Positions 1 through 5,655 of a stretch of 6,135 nt of DNA are shown here, piece by piece; positions within the stretch are counted from its first letter, which is position 1; the number at the start of each line of letters is the position of its first letter. The stretch covers positions 1-6,135 of the forward strand of contig CALWDV010000064.1 of the NCBI GenBank assembly GCA_944376785.1, given 5' to 3'. The stretch comes from an uncultured Clostridia bacterium. GTDB taxonomy: Bacteria; Bacillota; Clostridia; Christensenellales; UBA1242. Position numbers and translations under genes: made by a program. A model generated the notes under the pieces. It made no database searches and was not told the origin of the DNA. It was given only the letters and a program-made list of their open reading frames with translations.

Positions 1-906
1 GATAAGTTTGCCATTGCATTAACAGTTGCCGATAATTCATATATGGGTTTAATTTCTGCATCTGTCATTAAATTTAACGAAAAAACAGAAAAAACATCAA
101 CAATTATGACCCTGTTCCCTTTTGGAAAACTTAACACCAACTTTAACACACAACAAAAAATCAATATGCCATCAAGTTCAAAAGTTGGCAATGTTATGTT
201 TAAAAATAAAAAATGCGACATTAGATTTTTAATTAATGAAAAATCTAGGGTTTTATATTGCAACTTTATTAAATTTGATGGAAAAAACAATTTAGAAGTT
301 AACTTAAATTTGGTGGAAGAACCAAAAGAAAGTATGGTTATTGCAACTCCGTTTAAAGAAAATAAAAAAGCATTTTACTATAATCAAAAAATTATTGGTT
401 TTAAAGCTTATGGCGAAGTTACACTTGGAGAAGAAAAAATCAACTTCAACAAAAACAACACCTATGCACTACTTGACTGGGGGCGAGGTGTGTGGACATA
501 TAAAAACACATGGTTTTGGGGTGCTGGAATGGGAACCATTAATAATAAAAGTTTTGGTTTTAACATTGGATATGGTTTTGGTGACACTAGTAAAGCAACT
601 GAAAATATGTTGTTTTATAACGGAATTGCACACAAACTAGAAAACGTTACTTTTAACATTCCAAAAAACGAAAAAGGAAAAGATGACTTTTTAAAAGATT
701 GGACTTTTACATCAAGTGATGGAAGATTCGAAATGAATTTTAAACCAATTTTAAATCGACACAGCGACACAAATGCATTAATATTAAGAAGCAATCAAAA
801 TCAGGTTTTTGGATATTTTAATGGATATGCAATTTTAGATGATGGAACAAAAATTGAAGTTAAAAACTTAATTGGTTTTGCAGAAAAAGTTTTTAACAAA
901 TGGTAA
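1..906 (+). CDS. DUF2804 domain-containing protein, N-terminus cut by window edge
   Basis: The reading frame is open from the first base, so the gene starts outside the window and 301 residues are visible. The ATG at position 43 is probably internal, because family-like sequence (DKFAIALTVADNSY) already precedes it. Recognisable DUF2804 blocks follow in order: LLDWGRGVWTYKNTWFWGAG at about visible residues 156-175, then FGFNIGYGFGD and TENMLFYNG at about 184-208, a WTFTSSDGRFEMNF block, and the closing FGYFNGYAILDDG...LIGFAEKVFNKW. The many alternating aromatic and glycine residues suggest a beta-rich fold (inference). No signal peptide or membrane segment is seen in the visible part. The biochemical function of DUF2804 is not known to me. 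The gene converges with the alkD-like gene and shares its terminator. The family call is from remembered motifs, without a profile search. Confidence 0.85.
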   Translation, partial: DKFAIALTVADNSYMGLISASVIKFNEKTEKTSTIMTLFPFGKLNTNFNTQQKINMPSSSKVGNVMFKNKKCDIRFLINEKSRVLYCNFIKFDGKNNLEVNLNLVEEPKESMVIATPFKENKKAFYYNQKIIGFKAYGEVTLGEEKINFNKNNTYALLDWGRGVWTYKNTWFWGAGMGTINNKSFGFNIGYGFGDTSKATENMLFYNGIAHKLENVTFNIPKNEKGKDDFLKDWTFTSSDGRFEMNFKPILNRHSDTNALILRSNQNQVFGYFNGYAILDDGTKIEVKNLIGFAEKVFNKW

Positions 907-910
907 TAAT

Positions 911-945
911 AAAAAAAATAAAATGGAAAACCATTTTATTTTTTT
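911..945. terminator. Bidirectional intrinsic terminator between convergent genes
   Basis: A perfect 15-bp stem (912-926 with 931-945) closes on an AAAA tetraloop (927-930). The outer stem is an A-tract on one side and a T-tract on the other, so each strand ends in a run of U after a short ATGG/CCAT core. It lies 5 bases after the DUF2804 stop. It also overlaps the last codons and TAA stop (936-938) of the minus-strand gene, so the 3' end of that gene is part of the terminator stem. Confidence 0.85.
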
Positions 946-1619
946 AATGTTTTTAAATATTCTTTTTTATCTTTATCAATTCTAAAACTTTCAACACATT
1001 TTTGAATTGTTGCATTAAATGTAAATTTGTTTAATTTGCAATTTTTAAAAACTGTTAATGTTTTATCATAATATTTCACAAAGCAAACAGAAAGTGCCCA
1101 CGCAACTGCCATTTGAACATAATATAATTCACTGTTGCAACTTATTAATTTTTCTATAACATCGTTAATATATTCATCATTTAAAAAATAAACCAAATAA
1201 GATATTATTGCAAACCTTTTTTCAAACTCCTTATTAGATTTAAAATAGTTTAATAAAAAATTATAGGTTTTATTTAAATCATAATTAAAAAATTTTAATG
1301 TGCAAACAACACTGTCACACTGTGACCAATCTTTTATGTTTTTTATATAATTTTTTACAAAATCAAATTTCTTTTCTATTTCAATTTTTGAAAATGCAAT
1401 AACGAAACCTTGCAACATAACTTCTTCATAATATTGCATAGGATTATTTTGCAAAAACATTAAAGCATCTTCCTTGCAAATTTCTTTTGCAAGTTTTTTT
1501 AAATTAGGAATTGAAACACCCAACATTTCGTGTTTATTTTTTATAATTTTTTCACTAAAACTTTTTTGCTTTTCTGTTTTTAACTTATCAAGTTTATTTC
1601 TTACTTCTAAAATGTTCAT
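936..1619 (-). CDS. AlkD-type DNA alkylation repair glycosylase (HEAT-like repeats)
   Basis: The 227-residue protein has the size and motif order of the AlkD family. These HEAT-like-repeat glycosylases remove alkylated purines such as 3-methyladenine and 7-methylguanine without flipping the base out. Visible landmarks are LGVSIPNLKKLAKEI (33-47), YYEEVMLQGFVIA (63-75), DWSQCD (97-102), EKRFAI (133-138), YYVQMAVAWALS (166-177) and IQKCVESFRID (205-215). The residues matching the DNA-lesion-binding and catalytic set of Bacillus cereus AlkD (Trp109, Asp113, Arg148, Trp187) appear as Trp98, Asp102, Arg135 and Trp174, with nearly constant spacing, so the enzyme looks active. The ATG start is supported by AGGTGA (1624-1629) four bases upstream. 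I found no convincing SigmaA promoter or LexA-type box in the short upstream region. It is a single-gene unit behind the spoIVA terminator, converging with the DUF2804 gene. Confidence 0.9.
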   Translation of the reverse strand: MNILEVRNKLDKLKTEKQKSFSEKIIKNKHEMLGVSIPNLKKLAKEICKEDALMFLQNNPMQYYEEVMLQGFVIAFSKIEIEKKFDFVKNYIKNIKDWSQCDSVVCTLKFFNYDLNKTYNFLLNYFKSNKEFEKRFAIISYLVYFLNDEYINDVIEKLISCNSELYYVQMAVAWALSVCFVKYYDKTLTVFKNCKLNKFTFNATIQKCVESFRIDKDKKEYLKTLKK

Positions 1620-1660
1620 ATAATCACCTAGTTATAGATTATCATAAAAAGCAGTTTAAG

Positions 1661-1690
1661 AAAATAAAAAAAGGCAGATAACCTGCCTTT
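1661..1690 (-). terminator. Intrinsic terminator downstream of spoIVA
   Basis: Read on the minus strand, AAAGGCAG and CTGCCTTT form a perfect 8-bp stem (1683-1690 with 1670-1677) around a 5-base loop, followed directly by a T-rich tract ending near 1661. It ends transcripts that come from spoIVA or from the trailer behind it, and it insulates the alkD-like gene, whose start lies about 40 bases further on. Confidence 0.85.
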
Positions 1691-1821
1691 CGGAATGAAT
1701 ATGATTAACAATTTACATTGGTTAATCCAAAACAATAATTTTTGTGTTATTACTAATAACTTTTTATTCTACTAAAATACAGAAATTAATAACAACAACT
1801 TAATAAACATTAGATTTTTTT
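1691..1821 (-). other. Structured spoIVA 3' trailer, possible small RNA
   Basis: This stretch lies between the spoIVA stop and its terminator, and I see no credible protein gene in it. On the minus strand it holds two inverted repeats. One is a 15-base palindrome with 7-bp arms and a single central base (1746-1760). The other has 7-bp GATTAAC/GTTAATC arms (1721-1727 with 1703-1709) and can extend past a bulged C by three A-T pairs to a GUAA (GNRA-type) loop. A weak SigmaA-like promoter, TTGTTA (1790-1795), 18 bases, TAGAAT (1766-1771), would start an RNA of about 100 bases ending at the terminator. In DNA this AT-rich such matches are common, so it may be only an untranslated trailer. Confidence 0.3.
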
Positions 1822-3300
1822 CTATAATAAAATGCAAATTACTCCACCTTTTCCTTCATTTACAATTCTACCTAATGTTTTTCTAATTTTCTTTTGAACT
1901 TCAATAGGCATTGAAACAAGTTTGTTTTGAAGTCCCTCGTTAACAAGCGAACTTAAACTTTTACCAAACATTTTTGTTTCCCAAATACTTTTTGGATCGT
2001 TATCAAACTCAGACATTAAATACTTAACAAGTTCTTCCGATTGTTGTTCGCTTCCAACAATTGGATTAACTTCGGTGTTAATATCAACTTGCATTAAATG
2101 CAAACTAGGAGCACTTGCTTTTAATTTAACACCAAATCTTCCACCCTGTTTAACAATTTGTGGTTCTTCCAATTTTAAATCGTTGAGTGTTGGATAAACA
2201 ACACCATAACCTGTTTCATTAACTTGTTGCAAAGCATCTTTAAATTTATCATACTGAACTTTTGCTTCGGTTAATTGTTTAACATAACTAATTAAATGAT
2301 AGTCACTACTAATGTTGCAATTACATTCTTCACTTAAAACCTTGTAAAACAATTCTGGTTTTGCAACAACATTAATTTCAACCTTTCCTTCACCCATTGA
2401 AATGTTAACATTTGTTATTGGTTCGAAATTATCATCATCTAAAAATAATTGAACACCATTTTCAAAATCGCCAATTTTGTTGCTATTGTTGACAATTTGC
2501 ATAATATTATTGACAATTTCTTGCACATATTTGTTATTATATGGCAATGCACTTAACCAACGTGGCATTTTAACATCAACAGAAACAATTGGAAAATCGT
2601 TTAACACACTGGCAAAAATTTGACTAATGTTTTCTTCGTTTAATTTTTCAACATCTAAACTAATAACTTCTTTACCATATTTTTCACATAAACTATTTTT
2701 AAGTTTTACACATTCATCTGAATATGGATTTTTCGAATTTAAAACAATAACAAAAGGTTTTCCACATCTTGTTAATTCTTCGAAAACCTTTTCTTCTGCT
2801 TTAACATAATTAAATCTTTCAATATCAGTAATACTTCCATCGGTGGTTAACAAAACACCAATAGTGCTGTGATTTGTTATAACTTTATTTGTTCCAATTT
2901 CAGCAGCTTCACTAAATGGTATTTCTTCATTACTCCAAGGAGTTTTAACTAATCTTGGTTTGTTATCTTCAACATGACCAATTGCACCATCAACTAAATA
3001 ACCAACGCAATCAATTAATCTAACACGCATATTAATGTTGTCATTAATTAAAATGTTAACTGCCTCGTTTGGAACAAATTTTGGTTGCGTTGTCATAATG
3101 CTTTTTCCATCACCACTTTGTGGTATTTCGTCTATTGCTCGTTCTTTTGAATTAACATCAGTAATGTTTGGAATTACTAATGTTTTTAACATATTTCTAA
3201 TGAAAGTTGATTTACCTGTTCTAACAGGTCCAACAACTCCAACATATATATCTCCGTTTGTGCGTTTTGCAATATCGGAGTAGATATCATAACTGTTCAT
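1822..3300 (-). CDS. spoIVA: Stage IV sporulation protein A, spore coat morphogenetic ATPase
   Basis: SpoIVA polymerises with ATP hydrolysis on the mother-cell face of the forespore outer membrane and forms the base on which the spore coat assembles. The protein is 492 residues, the same length as Bacillus subtilis SpoIVA as I recall it. The Walker A loop GPVRTGKS is at 24-31 (Lys30), the conserved Thr70-Thr71 pair sits in SIMTTQPKFVPN, and the Walker B aspartate is Asp97 in RLIDCVG. A GTPase NKxD motif is missing (NSKNP instead), as expected for this ATPase. The C-terminus GKGGVICILL matches the end that contacts SpoVM in B. subtilis. I chose the ATG at 3298-3300 because MNSYDIYSDIAKRT aligns with the B. 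subtilis N-terminus and GGAGGG lies just upstream. A longer frame from 3357 would run through the promoter. The gene is probably a monocistronic SigmaE transcript. Confidence 0.97.
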   Translation of the reverse strand: MNSYDIYSDIAKRTNGDIYVGVVGPVRTGKSTFIRNMLKTLVIPNITDVNSKERAIDEIPQSGDGKSIMTTQPKFVPNEAVNILINDNINMRVRLIDCVGYLVDGAIGHVEDNKPRLVKTPWSNEEIPFSEAAEIGTNKVITNHSTIGVLLTTDGSITDIERFNYVKAEEKVFEELTRCGKPFVIVLNSKNPYSDECVKLKNSLCEKYGKEVISLDVEKLNEENISQIFASVLNDFPIVSVDVKMPRWLSALPYNNKYVQEIVNNIMQIVNNSNKIGDFENGVQLFLDDDNFEPITNVNISMGEGKVEINVVAKPELFYKVLSEECNCNISSDYHLISYVKQLTEAKVQYDKFKDALQQVNETGYGVVYPTLNDLKLEEPQIVKQGGRFGVKLKASAPSLHLMQVDINTEVNPIVGSEQQSEELVKYLMSEFDNDPKSIWETKMFGKSLSSLVNEGLQNKLVSMPIEVQKKIRKTLGRIVNEGKGGVICILL

Positions 3301-3339
3301 AATTCCCTCCACAGTTGTATTACAAAAGTGTATGATATC
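3283..3339. repeat. 9-bp inverted repeat flanking the spoIVA start codon
   Basis: GATATCATA at 3283-3291 is matched exactly by its reverse complement TATGATATC at 3331-3339. The 39 bases between them hold the start codon, the ribosome binding site and the expected transcription start. The upstream arm overlaps the promoter -10 element and the downstream arm lies in codons 4-6. It could be a protein-binding site, or a hairpin in read-through RNA, or chance. Confidence 0.35.
3305..3310 (-). promoter_or_regulatory. Strong ribosome binding site that fixes the spoIVA start
   Basis: On the minus strand GGAGGG precedes the ATG by four bases (AATT), a near-perfect match to the anti-Shine-Dalgarno sequence. 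The upstream in-frame ATG at 3355-3357 lies in the -35 element of the promoter and would not be in the transcript. Confidence 0.9.
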
Positions 3340-3355
3340 GTAATTTAATTTATGC
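3327..3355 (-). promoter_or_regulatory. SigmaE-type (mother-cell) promoter of spoIVA
   Basis: On the minus strand, GCATAAA (3349-3355) and CATACACT (3327-3334) are separated by exactly 14 bases. The -10 matches the SigmaE consensus CATACAnT at every fixed position and the -35 fits 5 of 7 positions of KMATATT. Transcription should start near 3320, about ten bases before the ribosome binding site. This agrees with the known SigmaE control of spoIVA in Bacillus. The -35 directly abuts the T-tract of the plsY terminator. Confidence 0.8.
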
Positions 3356-3388
3356 AAAAAAAGAGAAAGTTTAATTTAACTCTCTCTT
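3356..3388 (-). terminator. Intrinsic terminator of the der-plsY operon
   Basis: On the minus strand an 11-bp stem (3378-3388 with 3361-3371, one G-U pair) closes a 6-base loop and is followed by seven T (3356-3362, overlapping the stem end). It starts six bases after the plsY stop codon. The plus-strand side is also T-rich, but no plus-strand gene runs into it. Confidence 0.85.
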
Positions 3389-3394
3389 ATTTTT

Positions 3395-4189
3395 TTATTT
3401 TAATTCATTATTTTTATCATCATCATTATTTTCGCTAACAGAAACATCGTTTAAATTTTCATTATTAGTTTTATCAACAATTTCTGCATCAACAACAATT
3501 TCATCATTCTTATTTTTTCTTTGTTTTCTTGCATTAATTCTATCAATATCTTTTTGTGCAGCCGCCTTTAAATCAACAAGATTTTCACGTTTTTCAATTA
3601 AGCGTTTAATGTTTGCCCTGTGTGCCCACACAATTAAAATAAATATGATGTAAATTAAAACTAAACCAACATAGTTGTTTTCTAATATTAATAAAACAGT
3701 GTCGGTTATAATATATGCAACTGCAATTAACAAACTGCTTAAACTTCCAATTTTTGTTACAATTAACAAAATAATGTATGCAACAAACAAAATTAAACCA
3801 ATTAACGGATGTGCCACAAACACAATACCAGCTGTGGTTGCAACACCTTTTCCACCCTTAAATTTAAAGAACACTGGCCAAATATGTCCAATAACAGCAC
3901 AGAAACCACCAATGTAAATTGCCATTCTAGCAACCAATCCGCCATCTGCACCACCAAAAATTAAATATCCGACCAATGCTGAAATTGCACCCTTTAAAGC
4001 ATCTAAAATAAAAGTTAAAAATCCAAACATTACACCATGTGTTCTTAACATATTCATTGTTCCGGGATTTCCACTTCCATGGCTACCAATGTCGTCATTT
4101 TGTTTTTTTGAAATTAACTTTGCAAACATTATGCTTCCAAGCAAATAAGAACCAACAATTAAACCAATATATTTTAAAACTGTAACCAT
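3395..4189 (-). CDS. plsY: Acyl phosphate:glycerol-3-phosphate acyltransferase PlsY with C-terminal extension
   Basis: PlsY is the membrane enzyme that transfers an acyl group from acyl phosphate to glycerol-3-phosphate, giving lysophosphatidate, the first step of phospholipid synthesis. Family motifs are in order: GSYLLGS at 13-19, the glycine-rich loop GSHGSGNPGTMNMLR at 35-49 (the usual GATN appears as GTMN), FKFKGGKGVATTAG at 108-121 and KIGSLSSLL at 146-154. WAHRANIKRL near 188-197 is the usual family end. Hydrophobic segments are near 4-24, 52-78, 88-108, 121-145, 148-168 and 172-189. The family normally stops at about 200 residues, but here a polar tail runs to 264: Lys/Arg-rich first, then Asn/Asp/Glu-rich. 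The ATG follows the der stop by three bases, and its AAAAGGA site lies in the last codons of der, so the two are probably translationally coupled. A terminator follows at once. Confidence 0.95.
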   Translation of the reverse strand: MVTVLKYIGLIVGSYLLGSIMFAKLISKKQNDDIGSHGSGNPGTMNMLRTHGVMFGFLTFILDALKGAISALVGYLIFGGADGGLVARMAIYIGGFCAVIGHIWPVFFKFKGGKGVATTAGIVFVAHPLIGLILFVAYIILLIVTKIGSLSSLLIAVAYIITDTVLLILENNYVGLVLIYIIFILIVWAHRANIKRLIEKRENLVDLKAAAQKDIDRINARKQRKNKNDEIVVDAEIVDKTNNENLNDVSVSENNDDDKNNELK

Positions 4190-4192
4190 ATT

Positions 4193-5518
4193 CTACACGT
4201 CCTTTTCATTTTTACTATTAACAATAAGTTTTATTGGGGTTCCCTTAAAGTTAACTGCATTTCTAATGCAATTTTCTAAGTATCTTAAATAAGAAAAATG
4301 CATTAAATCTTTGTCATTAACAAACAAAACAAAAGTTGGAGGAAATGTTGATGGTTGTGTAATATAATAAATTTTCAATCTTCTTCCATTTTTTGTTGGA
4401 GGTTCGTTGGTTAAAACTGCATTTTGCAAAATATCATTTAAAGTTCCAGTGGTAATTCTTCTACCAGCATTTTCCAAAACTTCATTAACAGTGTCCATTA
4501 ACTTATTAATTCTTAATCCTGTTAAAGCACTCCCATATAAGGCAACAAAGTAATCCATAAATTTTAAATCTTCATTTAATTTATCATTAAATTTATTCAT
4601 TGAATAAGTGTCTTTTTCAACAGCATCCCATTTATTCATTAAAATAACACTTGGTTTTCCTTCTTCATGAATAAACCCTGCAATTCTAACATCTTGCTCA
4701 CTTAGCCCTTCCACACTATCAACAACTAAAACAACAACATCTGCTCTTCTAATTGCATCAAAAGAACGAACAACGCTGTAAAGTTCAACAGAATCTTTAT
4801 CAATACTTCTTTTTCTTCTAATTCCAGCAGTGTCAATTAACAAATATTCTTTTCCGTTATATTTAAAAGGAGTGTCAATGGCATCACGAGTTGTTCCTGC
4901 AACGTTTGAAACCATAACTCGTTCTTCACCAACAAGTTTATTAACTAAACTGCTTTTTCCAGCATTTGGTTTACCAACAACAGCAATTTTAATTCTGTTA
5001 TCATTAACACTTGCATCAACTTTAACTTTAAAATTAGCAACAATTTTATCTAATAAGTCGCCAATACCTTTGTTAAGTTCAGAAGAAATTGCAACTGGTT
5101 CGCCTAATCCTAAATTATAAAATTCATAAGTTTTTTCAATTTCGTTATTATCAATTTTGTTAACAACTAAAATAATTGGAACTTTATATTTTCTTAAAAA
5201 GTTTGCAGCGTCATAATCTGCTGGAAGCAAACCTTGTTTGCCGTCAACAAACAACAAAACAACATCTGCCAGTTCAACAGCCAGTTGTGCCTGACGAGTA
5301 ATGTTCTTTTGAAAATCATCTTTGTTTTTAACATCTAATCCACCAGTGTCAACAATGGTAAAAGCATGTCCACACCATTCGGCATCGGCATAAATTCTAT
5401 CACGAGTAACACCTGGCATATCTTTAACTATGCTAATTTTTTTACCCGCAATTCTATTAAAAAATGTGCTTTTACCCACATTTGGTCTTCCAACAACTGC
5501 AACCAAAGGTTTTTCCAA
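4193..5518 (-). CDS. der: Ribosome assembly GTPase Der (EngA)
   Basis: Der has two GTPase domains in tandem and a KH-like domain, and it acts in 50S ribosomal subunit maturation. Domain 1 shows GRPNVGKS (10-17), PGVTRD (35-40), DTGG (57-60) and NKID (120-123). Domain 2 shows GKPNAGKS (182-189), AGTTRD (207-212), DTAG (229-232) and NKWD (295-298), with SALTG (330-334) as G5. The KH-like part covers about 355-441, including RRLKIYYITQPSTFPPTFVLFVN. The length of 441 is typical. The start codon is TTG (5516-5518): an in-frame TAG lies three codons upstream, the next in-frame Met (34) is beyond the first P-loop, and AGAGGTG stands four bases before the TTG. It is the first gene of a two-gene operon with plsY, the two being three bases apart. 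Confidence 0.97.
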   Translation of the reverse strand: MEKPLVAVVGRPNVGKSTFFNRIAGKKISIVKDMPGVTRDRIYADAEWCGHAFTIVDTGGLDVKNKDDFQKNITRQAQLAVELADVVLLFVDGKQGLLPADYDAANFLRKYKVPIILVVNKIDNNEIEKTYEFYNLGLGEPVAISSELNKGIGDLLDKIVANFKVKVDASVNDNRIKIAVVGKPNAGKSSLVNKLVGEERVMVSNVAGTTRDAIDTPFKYNGKEYLLIDTAGIRRKRSIDKDSVELYSVVRSFDAIRRADVVVLVVDSVEGLSEQDVRIAGFIHEEGKPSVILMNKWDAVEKDTYSMNKFNDKLNEDLKFMDYFVALYGSALTGLRINKLMDTVNEVLENAGRRITTGTLNDILQNAVLTNEPPTKNGRRLKIYYITQPSTFPPTFVLFVNDKDLMHFSYLRYLENCIRNAVNFKGTPIKLIVNSKNEKDV

Positions 5519-5522
5519 TTTG

Positions 5523-5529
5523 CACCTCT
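5523..5529 (-). promoter_or_regulatory. Ribosome binding site for the TTG start of der
   Basis: On the minus strand AGAGGTG is followed by CAAA and then TTG. No ATG or GTG is available between the in-frame TAG upstream and the first P-loop, so this site decides for the TTG start. Confidence 0.85.
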
Positions 5530-5553
5530 AAATTAATAAATACTACTTTTAAT

Positions 5554-5582
5554 AGTTTACTTTAATTTCTTATTTTAAGCAA
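5554..5582 (-). promoter_or_regulatory. Possible SigmaA promoter of der-plsY
   Basis: On the minus strand TTGCTT (5577-5582) and TAAACT (5554-5559) are 17 bases apart, between the spoIIP terminator and the der ribosome binding site. Spacing and place are right, but the hexamers match the consensus at only about 3 and 4 of 6 positions in very AT-rich DNA. A promoter is needed here because a terminator stands upstream; this is only the best candidate I see. Confidence 0.3.
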
Positions 5583-5620
5583 GTTAATAATATAATTAGT
5601 TTAAATATAATTATTATAAT

Positions 5621-5648
5621 AAAAATAAAAAGGTTGAAAACAACCTTT
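5621..5648 (-). terminator. Intrinsic terminator downstream of spoIIP
   Basis: AAAGGTTG and CAACCTTT form a perfect 8-bp stem (5629-5636 with 5641-5648) around a 4-base loop. On the minus strand a T-rich tract (TTTTTATTTTTAT) follows. It lies seven bases after the spoIIP-like stop codon and separates that gene from der. The plus-strand side is also T-rich, so it could work in both directions. Confidence 0.85.
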
Positions 5649-5655
5649 CTATTTT

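Noticed and set aside
341..640. A 99-residue frame inside the DUF2804 gene, same strand
   Set aside because: It overlaps the conserved DUF2804 blocks in another frame, and its sequence is a lysine/leucine-rich product of AT-rich DNA.
1620..1690. LexA/SOS or Ada-type operator upstream of the alkD-like gene
   Set aside because: No recognisable box; the region is filled by the ribosome binding site, AT-rich sequence and the spoIVA terminator.
1774..1812. A 12-residue hydrophobic mini-ORF (MFIKLLLLISVF) behind spoIVA
   Set aside because: It has no ribosome binding site, is very short, and such leucine/isoleucine frames arise readily in AT-rich sequence.
2627..3283. Plus-strand open frames opposite spoIVA (2627-2809 and 3035-3283)
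   Set aside because: They are antisense shadows of a strongly conserved gene, with no family resemblance and no sign of their own promoter or ribosome binding site.
3301..3357. A 19-residue N-terminal extension of SpoIVA beginning at an upstream ATG
   Set aside because: It runs through the SigmaE promoter, has no ribosome binding site in the predicted transcript, and the family N-terminus begins at the later ATG behind GGAGGG.
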